DNA of 64,000 bases from Vicinamibacterales bacterium (GTDB taxonomy: Bacteria; Acidobacteriota; Vicinamibacteria; Vicinamibacterales; UBA2999). The position numbers and the translations under genes are program-made. Each line of letters begins with the position of its first letter. Position 1 is the first letter of the stretch. This document shows, piece by piece, positions 1 to 8,283 of the stretch. The stretch spans positions 85,374 to 149,373 of the forward strand of contig JAUXWO010000036.1 in the NCBI GenBank assembly GCA_030680175.1, read 5' to 3'. The notes beneath the pieces are model-generated. The model did no database searches, was not told the DNA's origin, and was given only the letters and a program-made list of their open reading frames with translations.

Positions 1-2
1 AG

Positions 3-95
<93 letters not shown>

Positions 96-186
96 CCGCG
101 CGTGGCTCGATCGAGCACGTCCACTGATCGCGGCGAGCACGGCGGCCCTGCGCCGGGTGGCGCTGGGCCGCCGGTGAGTCGCCCGT

Positions 187-294
187 CTATTTACAGAGCG
201 GACAGCAGCCCCCTCCCGTCACGGTCGCGGCGGCGGCCGTCGCGGCGGCCACCAGCGTCAGGAGCAGTGTCACGCCGAGCGCGGTTACTTTCAT
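187..294 (-). CDS. small exported Cys-rich peptide (35 aa)
   Basis: This short frame encodes a 35-residue peptide: MKV start, a hydrophobic Leu/Val/Ala core typical of a signal peptide over residues 4-23, then a short tail ending GGGCCPLCK. The start is supported by an AGGAG Shine-Dalgarno sequence about 8 nt upstream. Upstream of that lies a promoter with a 20-bp spacer, the hallmark of MerR-family activation, and the divergent gene at 420 encodes a MerR protein. I infer a metal-inducible exported or membrane-held peptide whose three cysteines bind a soft metal. No family is recognised, and it is too short for routine gene callers. Confidence 0.5.
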   Translation of the reverse strand: MKVTALGVTLLLTLVAAATAAAATVTGGGCCPLCK

Positions 295-341
295 CGTTCA
301 TCTCCTCGGATCCCAATCGCGGCCCATCCGCGACTCCGTCA

Positions 342-373
342 AGCGTAGGGCTTCCAGTAGACTCGAGAGTCAA
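342..373 (-). promoter_or_regulatory. MerR-type promoter with 20-bp spacer
   Basis: On the minus strand TTGACT (373-368) and TACGCT (347-342) are separated by 20 bp. MerR-family regulators characteristically act on promoters with 19-20 bp spacers, and the spacer contains a GAGTCTACTGGAAG-like stretch resembling Cad/Pbr/Zn-type operators. It points at the 35-aa peptide gene and lies between it and the divergent merR-type gene. Confidence 0.5.
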
Positions 374-419
374 GGGAAAACCGCGGAGCGTGACCCTCCA
401 GTCGCGTTGAAGGTGTTCA

Positions 420-881
420 ATGGCAACCATGAACGGGCTCTTCATCGGCGCCGTCGCGAAGATGACGGGGGTGCCGCCACCAACAATTCGCTACTACGAG
501 GCCATCGGCCTGCTGGCGCCGCCGCGCCGCTCCTCATCCGGATACCGGTGTTACTCGGAGGCCACGGTCGACGAGCTCCGCTTTGTCCGCAAGGCGCAGG
601 CGTTCGGATTCTCCCTGGAGGAAATCGCGGAGGTCCTGCGGCTGTCGCGGGCCGGCCAGGCGCCATGTGCGCACGTCCTCACGCTCGCGCACCGGCATCT
701 GGCGGCCGTCGAGGATCGGATCCGTCTGCTGCAGGCGTTTCGAGGGCGGCTGGCGGTCGCGCTGGCGAAGTGGGAGGACAGCCCCCCACCATCGGGGTCC
801 GGATTGTGCCGGATCATCGCCGAGGCCGGCAGCGATGACGGCGTGGGCGAGCCCGAGCCCGGGTCTCAGGAGCCGGGATGA
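420..881 (+). CDS. MerR-family transcriptional regulator
   Basis: The 153-residue protein starts with a winged-helix DNA-binding domain of the MerR type (IGAVAKMTGV...TIRYYEAIGLL, residues 8-32, then SSSGYRCYSE and the second helix up to about residue 75), followed by the long dimerisation helix (about 80-120). Cys81 in the QAPCAHV stretch and Cys133 in the tail (SGLCRII) are candidate metal ligands; this is inference, since MerR, ZntR and CueR use cysteines in comparable places. It is divergent from the 35-aa Cys peptide, whose promoter has MerR architecture, so that gene is its likely target. ATG 420 is preceded by a weak AAGG; ATG 429 is an alternative. The effector metal cannot be read from the sequence. 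Confidence 0.85.
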   Translation: MATMNGLFIGAVAKMTGVPPPTIRYYEAIGLLAPPRRSSSGYRCYSEATVDELRFVRKAQAFGFSLEEIAEVLRLSRAGQAPCAHVLTLAHRHLAAVEDRIRLLQAFRGRLAVALAKWEDSPPPSGSGLCRIIAEAGSDDGVGEPEPGSQEPG

Positions 882-1003
882 TCCGGCGGCCGCCCCCGGG
901 AGCACCTGCGATTGGCGTGACGGCGGCTCGCTCCGTGTTTCTTGCCGACGGCCGCAGGTGCGGTGTAGGGTACTGACGCCTTTCCGCTTGACAGGAGGTT
1001 AGG

Positions 1004-1699
1004 ATGAATCGGCGGCGATTTCTGGCTGGCAGTGTCCTGCTTGGATCCTCGGTGGTGAGCGGGCTGCGGCTCGACGGCGCGCAGGCACCCGCGCGCGCGG
1101 CGGACACGCCAGCGGCCGCCCTCGCGCTGCTGCGCGAGGGGAACCAGCGCTTCGCAAAGAACGCCGGCCGGCGGCTCGACTTCGGCGCGGCCCGTGCGCA
1201 GCTGGCCGGCGGCCAGGCCCCGTTCGCGTCCATTCTCGGCTGCGCCGACTCGCGAGTCCCGCCGGAACTCGTCTTCGATCAGGGCCTCGGCGATCTCTTC
1301 GTGGTCCGCCTGGCGGGCAACCTGGCCGCCGACGACAACCACGCGGTGATGGGCAGCCTCGAGTTCGCGAGCCTCGTGCTCGGCAGCCGGCTGATCGTCG
1401 TGCTCGGCCATTCGAGCTGCGGCGCGGTGAACGCCGCGATCGGCCGCCTGGCGGGCGGCGAGGCCGCACCCGGTTCGATCGGTCCGCTCGTCACATCGAT
1501 CAAGCCCGCCGTCGAGCGTGCCCAACGCGAAAGCGGCACGGGCGACCTGCTCGACCGTGCCATCCGTGTGAACGTGCGGATGGAGATGGAGCGGCTCGGG
1601 CGGCACCCTGGCCTGGCCCCGCTCATCGGTCAGGGCACCCTCGCCATCGCTGGCGGCATCTACCAGCTCGCGACGGGTGAGGTGGCCTGGCTCGACTAA
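1004..1699 (+). CDS. beta-class carbonic anhydrase with Tat signal
   Basis: This 231-residue protein should interconvert CO2 and bicarbonate at a zinc site. The family signature is complete: CADSR (Cys80, Asp82, Arg84) and GHSSCGAV (His136, Cys139) provide the Cys-His-Cys ligands and the Asp/Arg dyad, and a RLAGN segment lies between them. The N-terminus NRRRFLAGS followed by a hydrophobic stretch is a twin-arginine signal, so the folded metalloenzyme is probably exported to the periplasm, as in a known subgroup of bacterial beta-CAs. A strong AGGAGG Shine-Dalgarno fixes the start. It appears monocistronic and converges on the regulator gene at 1751. Confidence 0.93.
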   Translation: MNRRRFLAGSVLLGSSVVSGLRLDGAQAPARAADTPAAALALLREGNQRFAKNAGRRLDFGAARAQLAGGQAPFASILGCADSRVPPELVFDQGLGDLFVVRLAGNLAADDNHAVMGSLEFASLVLGSRLIVVLGHSSCGAVNAAIGRLAGGEAAPGSIGPLVTSIKPAVERAQRESGTGDLLDRAIRVNVRMEMERLGRHPGLAPLIGQGTLAIAGGIYQLATGEVAWLD

Positions 1700-1750
1700 C
1701 GCGAGCGCCGATCCGGCTGGACACCCGTCCGCGGGTCCCGGTCTGGCCGT

Positions 1751-3343
1751 TCAGGCGTGCGGACGCGGCTCAAGGCCAAGCGCCTTCACGCGCGAGGCCA
1801 AAGTGGTCGGCTTCATGTCGAGCAGTGCGGCCGCGCCAGCCGGACCGAAGATCCGCCCTCCGCACTGCGCGAGCGCCGCGCGGATGCTCTCGCGCTCGAG
1901 TCGCTTGAGGTCGGCCGGCGTCAGCAGCCCTCCGGGCAGAGACGCGGCCGGCGACGACGACGCGGGCGGCGCGGCCCCGGCGTCCGCCAGCGGAAAGTTC
2001 AGCGGTCCGCCCTGCCACAGGATGACCGCGCGTTCGACGACGTGCTGGAGTTCGCGGACATTGCCGGGCCAGGCATGCCGGGCGAGGACATCGATGGCGC
2101 GCTGCGGCACGCTGGCAATCGGCCGGTTCAGCCGCCGCGCGCTCTCCCGGACGAAGTGCCGCACCAGCGGAGCGATGTCCTCACGCCGCTCCCGGAGCGG
2201 CGGCACCTCCACGGGGAAGACGCTCAGCCGATAGTAGAGGTCCTGCCGGAAGCGCCCCGCGTCCACCTCCGCCTTCAGGTCGCGGTTGGTCGCGGCGATC
2301 ACACGGACGTTCACACGCCGCGTTCTGTTGTCGCCCACGCGCTCGAGCTCCTGCTCCTGCAGCACTCGCAGCAGCTTCGCCTGGAGCGCCAGCGGAATCT
2401 CGCCGACTTCGTCCAGAAACAACGTGCCCCGATCGGCCAGTTCGAACCGGCCGGGCCGATCCTGCATCGCCCCCGTGAACGCCCCGCGGACGTGGCCGAA
2501 GAACTCGCTTTCAAAGAGGCCCTCGGGCACGGCGCCGCAGTTGACCTTGATGAAGGCCCGCGACCGCCGCGGACTTCGATCGTGAATGGCACGCGCCACC
2601 AGCTCCTTCCCGGTCCCGCTCTCCCCGGTGACGAGGACGGTGGCATCCGTCGCCGCCACCAGGGCGACCTGCTGCAGCACTTTCTGGAGGCCCGGGCTCT
2701 CGCCGACGAAATCGCCCATCTGGAGCGCCGAACTGACCTCCTCGCGCAGGTACACGTTCTCGTCCTCCAGGCGCGCACGCAGGCCCTCGATCTCCTCGAA
2801 CGCCCGTGCGTTGGCGATGCTGACCGCCGCGTAGTCGGCAAACACGCGCAGCCACTCGAACCCATCGCCGTCGAGGATCCCGCGATCGAATAGGGCGAGC
2901 ACCCCGAGCGTCGTGCCCCGGAACACCAGGGGCTGCACGGCAAACGACTGCACGCCCTCCCGCCTGACCCAGCCCGGGTCAGCCACCCACGCCGGCTCGT
3001 GCTCGAGATCCACCAGCAGCATGGGTTCCCCGCTCTGAGCCACGCGTCCGATCTTCCGTTCGCCGAGCGCGAAGAGGTGGAACCGGCCGTCGGTGCGCGA
3101 GTAGTCCCCGGCACCGGCGGACCGGCCCGCGCTCGCCACCATGTGCAGGGCCACGGCGTCCTCAGGCGGCCCCCCTTTCTGCCGGCACACGTGACACGCC
3201 GTCCTCGGGCCCACGAGCCAGATGCGCGACAGCACGGTGTTCGGACAGAGCGCCAGCCCCCCGACGATGGCTTCCAAGACGTCGGCCAGACCGCGCTGTC
3301 GCGCGGTCGCCACCATGACCTGGGGTAGTTCTGCGGTGTTCAT
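1751..3343 (-). CDS. sigma-54-dependent regulator (GAF-AAA+-Fis)
   Basis: The 530-residue protein has the NtrC/NorR layout. Residues about 15-190 look like a GAF sensory domain carrying a CHVC pair near residue 50. The AAA+ domain has Walker A GESGTGKE (about 238-245), the sigma-54 contact loop GAFTGA (about 287-292) and Walker [10 protein letters not shown]. The last 60 residues form a Fis-type helix-turn-helix. It is divergent from the operon starting at 3544; the gap contains matching inverted-repeat sites and a -24/-12 promoter, so it most likely activates that operon. The signal is unknown; the cysteine pair suggests redox, NO or metal sensing, which is speculative. Confidence 0.93.
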   Translation of the reverse strand: MNTAELPQVMVATARQRGLADVLEAIVGGLALCPNTVLSRIWLVGPRTACHVCRQKGGPPEDAVALHMVASAGRSAGAGDYSRTDGRFHLFALGERKIGRVAQSGEPMLLVDLEHEPAWVADPGWVRREGVQSFAVQPLVFRGTTLGVLALFDRGILDGDGFEWLRVFADYAAVSIANARAFEEIEGLRARLEDENVYLREEVSSALQMGDFVGESPGLQKVLQQVALVAATDATVLVTGESGTGKELVARAIHDRSPRRSRAFIKVNCGAVPEGLFESEFFGHVRGAFTGAMQDRPGRFELADRGTLFLDEVGEIPLALQAKLLRVLQEQELERVGDNRTRRVNVRVIAATNRDLKAEVDAGRFRQDLYYRLSVFPVEVPPLRERREDIAPLVRHFVRESARRLNRPIASVPQRAIDVLARHAWPGNVRELQHVVERAVILWQGGPLNFPLADAGAAPPASSSPAASLPGGLLTPADLKRLERESIRAALAQCGGRIFGPAGAAALLDMKPTTLASRVKALGLEPRPHA

Positions 3344-3351
3344 GCCAACTG

Positions 3352-3408
3352 CTACGAACTCACGTAGCCATCGGCTACGACATCTCCGGATACTACGAAC
3401 ACTCGTAG
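3352..3408. promoter_or_regulatory. enhancer sites for the sigma-54 activator
   Basis: Two copies of the inverted repeat CTACG-N6-CGTAG lie at 3352-3367 and 3393-3408, with centres 41 bp (about four helical turns) apart. A further half-site CTACG lies at 3375-3379. They sit immediately upstream of the activator gene start and 58-114 bp upstream of the sigma-54 promoter, where enhancer sites for NtrC-type proteins are normally found. Confidence 0.7.
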
Positions 3409-3465
3409 TCGCAAGACCAACGATGATCTCGTTTCACATCAATGATTTGAAGCGAACGACCCATG

Positions 3466-3481
3466 TGGCACGGATGGTGAA
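3466..3481 (+). promoter_or_regulatory. putative sigma-54 (-24/-12) promoter
   Basis: TGGCAC (3466-3471), five bases, then GTGAA (3477-3481) matches the sigma-54 consensus TGGCAC-N5-TTGCA perfectly in the -24 element and in three of five positions in the -12 element. The weak point is GA instead of GC at -12. It lies 62 bp before the ATG at 3544. Confidence 0.55.
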
Positions 3482-3543
3482 TTCTGGTGACGACGGAACA
3501 CTGACCCGAAGCTTACTCCACCTCGAAAAAAGGGAGCACGTCC

Positions 3544-4728
3544 ATGTCTGATCGCGCCACATCCGCACAAGTCTCGAATCACACTCCGCCCCTCAACGAG
3601 GGGTTGATGGCACACCTGATGGTCCGGGCGCAGGACGGTGACCGCGCCGCCTATCGGCGGCTGCTGGACGAGGTCGCCGCCCACGTCCGCGCCCTCGTCG
3701 AGCCTCATGCCACGTACGCCCCGTGGGTCGAGGACATCGTCCGGGAGTGCTTGATGGCCGTGCACTATGCGCGTGCCACCTACCACCCGTCGCGTCCGTT
3801 TGGCCCGTGGCTCCAGGCCATCACCTCCCACCGGCTGGCTGCCCACGATCAGGGCGCCCCCTCCGCGCGGCCCGTGGCCGCTGGCGCCAGGTCGCCGCGG
3901 CAGCGGCCACGGGGCCTGACGGTCGCATTCGCCGCGATGGCGTTCATCACGCTCGTGGCTGGCACGACGGTGTCCCTGCGTGCGCAGGCGCAGCCGGCGC
4001 CGGCCGTGCCGCACTACAGCGGTCCCCGCGAGGACGCGCCCATCCCGCGGCCCGGAATGACGCCGGCGCAGGGCCGCGTCGCGGTGGTGGTCACCGACCC
4101 GCAGAACGACTTCCTGAGTCCGGACGGCGTGGCATGGGGAGTCGTGGGTGAGAGCGTGAAGGAGAACGGGACCGTCGAGAATATCGAGCGCCTGCTCAAG
4201 GTCGCGAAGGCCTCCGACATCCCGGTCTTCGTCAGCCCCCACTACTACTACCCGCACGACCACCGCTGGACCTTCGGCGGCGCGCTCGAGGTGCTCATGC
4301 ACGCCATCGGGATGTTCGATCGCAAGGGCGCGCTGACGCAGGAGGCGTTCGAGGGCTCCGGCGCCGACTGGCTCGCCCGCTACAAGCCGTATCTCAACGA
4401 CGGCAAGACCGTCATCACCAGCCCGCACAAGGTCTTTGGCCCCGAAACCAACGACCTCGTCCTGCAGCTGCGCAAGGCCGGCATCAGCCAGGTCGTGCTC
4501 GCAGGCATGTCCGCCAACCTCTGCACCGAATCGCATATGCGCGAGCTCCTCGAGCAGGGATTCGAGGTCGTCGTCGTCACCGACGCCACCGCAGCGGCCA
4601 AGCTCCCGGGCTTCGACGGCTATGAAGCCGCCTACGTGAACTTCCGGTTGATCGCCAGCGACATCTGGAGCACGGCCGACGCCGTGAAAACCCTCTCGTC
4701 GCTTGACGCACCACCCTCGCGCCGCTGA
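3544..4728 (+). CDS. sigma-70 region 2 / membrane anchor / isochorismatase-like hydrolase fusion
   Basis: The 394-residue protein has three parts. Residues about 18-103 resemble region 2 of an ECF sigma factor (AQDGDRAAYRRLL, VEDIVRECL, then HPSRPFGPWLQAI), with no region 4. Residues about 123-145 are one hydrophobic segment ending in an AQA-like stretch, fitting a membrane anchor or signal. Residues about 178-385 are an isochorismatase-family cysteine hydrolase with Asp in VVTDPQNDF, Lys in SPHK and Cys in SANLCTESH. If both ends are made, the sigma-like part is cytoplasmic and the hydrolase periplasmic. First gene of the sigma-54 operon. The frame is unbroken, so this is a fusion and not a sequencing artefact; the substrate is unknown. 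Confidence 0.8.
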   Translation: MSDRATSAQVSNHTPPLNEGLMAHLMVRAQDGDRAAYRRLLDEVAAHVRALVEPHATYAPWVEDIVRECLMAVHYARATYHPSRPFGPWLQAITSHRLAAHDQGAPSARPVAAGARSPRQRPRGLTVAFAAMAFITLVAGTTVSLRAQAQPAPAVPHYSGPREDAPIPRPGMTPAQGRVAVVVTDPQNDFLSPDGVAWGVVGESVKENGTVENIERLLKVAKASDIPVFVSPHYYYPHDHRWTFGGALEVLMHAIGMFDRKGALTQEAFEGSGADWLARYKPYLNDGKTVITSPHKVFGPETNDLVLQLRKAGISQVVLAGMSANLCTESHMRELLEQGFEVVVVTDATAAAKLPGFDGYEAAYVNFRLIASDIWSTADAVKTLSSLDAPPSRR

Positions 4729-4785
4729 TCCACCCGGGGCGGCGCGACCACGGTCGTGCCGCCTCCCTTTGTCCGAGAGGTCCGT

Positions 4786-5265
4786 ATGTCGTCATCGTCG
4801 TCGAATCGCCCCCCGCGTCCGCCCTTCACACGGGACGCTGCCGTGCAGAAGGTGCGGATGGCCGAGAACGCCTGGAACACCCGCGAGCCGGAGCGCGTCT
4901 CGCTCGCGTATACCTCGGATTCCGTCTGGCGCAACCGCGCCGAGTTCCTCGCCGGCCGTGAGGCCATCGTCGCGTTCCTGCGCCGCAAGTGGGCCCGGGA
5001 GCTGGACTACCGCCTGATCAAGGAGCTGTGGGCCTTCGGTGACGACCGCCTCTCCGTGCGCTTCGCCTACGAGTGGCGCGACGACAGCGGCCACTGGTTC
5101 CGGTCCTACGGGAACGAGAACTGGGAATTCGACGCGGCCGGCCTGATGCGCCGCCGGCTCGCCAGCATCAACGATCTGCCGATCCGTGAAGCGGAGCGGA
5201 AGTACCACTGGCCGCTCGGCCCCCGGCCCGCGGACCATCCGTCGCTTTCGGATCTCGGCCTGTGA
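4786..5265 (+). CDS. DUF1348 family protein (NTF2/SnoaL-like fold)
   Basis: This 159-residue protein belongs to the DUF1348 family of small NTF2-like proteins. The family core is well kept: [19 protein letters not shown] near residue 10, [55 protein letters not shown], and SINDLPI. Family members are single-domain cone-shaped proteins whose function is unknown; many sit beside isochorismatase-like hydrolases, as here. A GAGAGG Shine-Dalgarno precedes ATG 4786. It is the second gene of the operon under the putative sigma-54 promoter, 57 bp after the fusion protein. Confidence 0.9.
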   Translation: MSSSSSNRPPRPPFTRDAAVQKVRMAENAWNTREPERVSLAYTSDSVWRNRAEFLAGREAIVAFLRRKWARELDYRLIKELWAFGDDRLSVRFAYEWRDDSGHWFRSYGNENWEFDAAGLMRRRLASINDLPIREAERKYHWPLGPRPADHPSLSDLGL

Positions 5266-5313
5266 TCCGGAGCACGTCCATCCCTGTTTCAGGCCCTCAA
5301 GGAGTGTCCGTTC

Positions 5314-5691
5314 ATGTCGAAGACCGCCATCGTCATCTATTCCGATCCGAAGTCCGGCAGCGATGAATCGCTCGGCCGGCTGTTCAACGGCCTGTTCGTC
5401 GCGTACGAGCTCATCGAGAAGCAGCAGGAGGTCGCCGTGGTCTTCCAGGGCGCCGGGGTGCGCTGGGCCAGCGAACTCGTGAAGCCCGAGCATCCGGCGC
5501 ATGCCCTCTACAACGCAGTCAAGGACAGCGTGGCCGGCGTCTGCGGCGGTTGCGCCGACGTGTTCGGCGCGACGGCCGACGCGAAGAGCGCCGGCGCGAA
5601 GCTGGTGCACGAGAAGATGATTCCGGGGACGTCCGGCATCATCGATCTGTCGAAGTATCTCGACGCCGGCTACCGCGTTCTCAACTTCTGA
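5314..5691 (+). CDS. DsrE-like family protein
   Basis: The 125-residue protein has the alpha/beta sandwich pattern of the DsrE/YchN group: a beta strand AIVIYSDPKS, FNGLFVAYELIEK, the strand VAVVFQGAGVRW, and the hairpin VCGGCADVFGA with two cysteines (CGGC). Such proteins bind small molecules or relay persulfide sulfur through cysteines; whether the CGGC motif does so here is inference. The start has an AAGGAG Shine-Dalgarno. It lies between DUF1348 and the flavin-binding protein in the same operon. Confidence 0.85.
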   Translation: MSKTAIVIYSDPKSGSDESLGRLFNGLFVAYELIEKQQEVAVVFQGAGVRWASELVKPEHPAHALYNAVKDSVAGVCGGCADVFGATADAKSAGAKLVHEKMIPGTSGIIDLSKYLDAGYRVLNF

Positions 5692-5758
5692 TCGCTGGCA
5701 ACACGGGAGGCGCGAGGCCCTGACAGGCCCGCGCCTGCCCTTCATCCGAGGAGCCGTC

Positions 5759-6664
5759 GTGACCGAGGCGTATCACTCCGGCGAGATTGCCATTCAGGAA
5801 CGGGTGGGCGTGCGCGACGAGGCGCTGCTCAACGGACGCGTGATCGCGCGTGAGATCCCGATCGCCGCCCGCCCCTTCGTGCGGCAACAGGCCACAGTGG
5901 CGCTGGGCTGGACCGACGGGGCCGGAAATCCCTGGGCGTCGCTCGTCGTCGCCGAGCCCGGCTTCGCATCGTCCAACGAGGCCGGCACCGCCGTCACGCT
6001 CGAACTGCCGGAGCCGTCGGTGGCGCTCATGACGGCCCTCGACGGCGGCCGAGCCGCGAGCGCGCTGGGCCTGGTGTTCATCGACCTCTCCACCAGACGG
6101 CGGCTCCGGGCGAACGGCATGGTGACGCGCGCCATCGCCGGCGTGCTGCGCCTCGATGTCGAACAGGCCTATCCCAACTGCCCGAAGTACATCCAGCGCC
6201 GCGAACGCGTGGAGGCCGGCACGCCCCAGTCAGGACCGGCAGTGTCGACCGGTGAGGGGGTACCAGACGACCTGTCCGCATGGCTGGCGCGCACCGACAC
6301 CGCGTTCGTGGCGAGCGCGGGTCCCGGGGGCAGCATTGACTGCTCGCACCGTGGCGGACGCGCGGGGTTCATGCACTTGGACGGCCAGGAGGTGCACGTG
6401 CCGGACTACGCGGGCAACTCCATGTTCTGCACCCTGGGCAACATGCTGGTGGAGCCGCGCGCGGGACTCGCGCTCGTGGACTTCACTACCAGGCGGCAGC
6501 TGCATCTGACCGGCGACGTCACCCTCGAGGTGTCCTCCTCACACGACGGCGAAACAGGACGCGCGTGGCGGCTGCGCCCCCGCGCCTGGGCCGTCTCGCC
6601 GCTGCCCGCAGCCGTCGCGTGGCGTCTCGTCGACGAGTCGCCCTTCAATCCTCCGATCGCATGA
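5759..6664 (+). CDS. pyridoxamine-5'-phosphate-oxidase-like FMN-binding protein
   Basis: The 301-residue protein is a PNPOx-like split-barrel protein. The first half carries QQATVALGWTDGAGNPWASLV and the second DTAFVASAGPGGSIDCSHRGGRAGF, GNSMFCTLGNML and LALVDFTTRRQLHLTG, which are typical of the flavin-binding two-half form. It starts at GTG 5759 behind GAGGAG and overlaps the reductase gene by four bases (ATGA), implying translational coupling. The obvious guess is an FMN protein receiving electrons from the reductase encoded next, but the substrate is not evident. Confidence 0.87.
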   Translation: MTEAYHSGEIAIQERVGVRDEALLNGRVIAREIPIAARPFVRQQATVALGWTDGAGNPWASLVVAEPGFASSNEAGTAVTLELPEPSVALMTALDGGRAASALGLVFIDLSTRRRLRANGMVTRAIAGVLRLDVEQAYPNCPKYIQRRERVEAGTPQSGPAVSTGEGVPDDLSAWLARTDTAFVASAGPGGSIDCSHRGGRAGFMHLDGQEVHVPDYAGNSMFCTLGNMLVEPRAGLALVDFTTRRQLHLTGDVTLEVSSSHDGETGRAWRLRPRAWAVSPLPAAVAWRLVDESPFNPPIA

Positions 6665-7593
6665 TGACCCTCGTCGTCCTCGACAAGCGGGCGCTGACGC
6701 GCGAGGTCGTGCAGGTGCGACTCGCGCGTGAAGACGGCGGCGCGCTTCCGGCCTTCGAGGCGGGCGCGCATCTGGAGCTTCGTGTGGGAGGCCTGACGCG
6801 ACGCTACTCTCTCACGTCGACGCCTGGCGAGCGGTCGCACTACGACATCACGGTGCAGCGCGCGGCACCGAGCCGCGGCGGCTCCGCGTTCGTTCACGAC
6901 ACGCTCGGCGTCGGAGACGCGGTTGATGTCGACGGCCCGTTCAACACCTTCAGATTCATCGGCCGTCCGCCGTACGCGGTCTTCATCGCGGGCGGCATCG
7001 GACTCACGCCCTTCTACACCATGATCCCTGCAGCCGCCGATGCGGGTGTGGCGCACGAGTTGCACTACGTGACGCGCACGTCGATCGGCCGGCTCCCCAT
7101 CGACACGCTCCGTGCGACTCGCGTGTTCACTTACGTCAGCCGGGAGGGCGAGGCCGACGCGCGGCGCCTCGACATCGTGGCCCTGCTGCGGCAGACCCGC
7201 CGGGACGCGCACCTCTACGTCTGCGGCCCCCGCCGCATGATCGAAGAGGTGCGATCGGTCGCCGAGCGCCTGGGATGGCCGAAGGCGTCGATGCACGCCG
7301 AGAGCTTCGGTCCCTCGGCGACCTCCGGCGACCGCCCCGTCACGGTCCATCTGGAGGCGTCCGCCGTCACGCTGCAGGTCGCCCCCGGCACTTCCATTCT
7401 GCAGGCCATGCTCGACCACGGCATCTGGGCCAGCTACGCGTGCCGGAGAGGCGAATGCGGTTCGTGCTATGTCGAGGTCGCCGACGGCATCGTCGATCAT
7501 CGCGACGTCTGCCTGTCGGCCGCTGAGCGCCGCGCGGGCATGTGTCCGTGCGTCTCCTGGCCCACGTCCGGCGCCGTGACGATTCACGCGTGA
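6661..7593 (+). CDS. PDR/VanB-type ferredoxin reductase (FAD, NAD, 2Fe-2S)
   Basis: This 310-residue protein is a one-component electron-transfer reductase of the phthalate dioxygenase reductase class. An FAD-binding barrel carries RRYSLTS and the nucleotide-binding fold carries FIAGGIGLTPF and YVCGPRRMI. A C-terminal plant-type ferredoxin domain has the cluster ligands in CRRGECGSC and a fourth Cys in MCPCVS. The start is taken at ATG 6661, which overlaps the preceding stop; a longer frame from 6565 is only the shadow of the upstream gene. It ends the operon and is followed by a terminator hairpin at 7631. The acceptor is probably the upstream PNPOx-like protein or an unlinked oxygenase. Confidence 0.9.
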   Translation: MMTLVVLDKRALTREVVQVRLAREDGGALPAFEAGAHLELRVGGLTRRYSLTSTPGERSHYDITVQRAAPSRGGSAFVHDTLGVGDAVDVDGPFNTFRFIGRPPYAVFIAGGIGLTPFYTMIPAAADAGVAHELHYVTRTSIGRLPIDTLRATRVFTYVSREGEADARRLDIVALLRQTRRDAHLYVCGPRRMIEEVRSVAERLGWPKASMHAESFGPSATSGDRPVTVHLEASAVTLQVAPGTSILQAMLDHGIWASYACRRGECGSCYVEVADGIVDHRDVCLSAAERRAGMCPCVSWPTSGAVTIHA

Positions 7594-7630
7594 CACCCGG
7601 ACGGCGGCCGCCCCATCGCCCGTCACTCTA

Positions 7631-7660
7631 CGAGGCGCACGTAACGCGCCTCGTTTCCGT
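7631..7660 (+). terminator. rho-independent-like terminator after the reductase
   Basis: CGAGGCGC (7631-7638) pairs perfectly with GCGCCTCG (7646-7653) around a 7-nt loop, followed by a T-rich stretch (TTTCCGTT). It lies 37 bp after the reductase stop. The loop happens to contain GTAACG, but no -10 element follows at the right distance. Confidence 0.6.
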
Positions 7661-7663
7661 TCC

Positions 7664-8149
7664 CAGAGGATTCTTCCCGTCCACGGCACCGGGATCAAGG
7701 ACGTGCTCGACCGTGTCCAGGTACCAAAGGGATCCTTCTACAACTACTTCGAGAGCAAGGAGGCCTTTGCCGCCGCGGCCATCCGGCACTACGCCGACTG
7801 CTTTGCCGCCAGGATGCGCACCGCCCTGCAGGCGGCACCCGACCCCTACACCGGCCTGCGGCGCTTCTTCGACGGCCTGATGATCGACCTCGAGGCCACG
7901 GGATTCACGGGAGGCTGCCTCATCGCCAAACAGGGTGCCTCGCTCGCCGCGGCGAGCGCGTGGCGAGCGGCGTCTTTACTGTCAGCGAAATCCACGAGCG
8001 GGACGTGTCTCTTTCGGGACGGCTACCGCCTCTCGACGAGCGCCATACTGGGAGCCCTGACGGCCGGGAATCCTTGCATTGGCGTTCACGTGTTTCTCCG
8101 TCAAGGCGACCGCCCCGCCGGAGGACGCGCAAAACGACATCGGGACTAA
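7664..8149 (+). pseudogene. TetR-family regulator, truncated at both ends
   Basis: From about 7682 the translation reads HGTGIKDVLDRVQVPKGSF, then YNYFESKEAFAAAAI and onwards to IDLEATGFTGGCLI, which is the TetR helix-turn-helix and the start of the ligand domain. The normal N-terminal helix is missing (no start codon in frame; the region before it is the terminator) and after about 7926 the similarity stops abruptly and turns into unrelated sequence up to the stop at 8149. The TetR protein would normally be about 190-200 residues. I conclude that the gene is a remnant. It may once have regulated the operon just upstream. Confidence 0.6.
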
Positions 8150-8283
8150 CGAGGCCCGCACGTCAACACGCTCGATGGTCTCAGGCTGGCCTCGTTCGGG
8201 TCGTTCCACCTGGGCGGTGGTCCGGCCCCGCGGTCTCGTGAACGCACCGCCAGGCCACGGCAGACCGCAAGGAGGAGTGCTCA

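Noticed and set aside
7641..7646. GTAACG before the TetR remnant
   Set aside because: It is the loop of a terminator hairpin and no GAC element follows at 16 bp.
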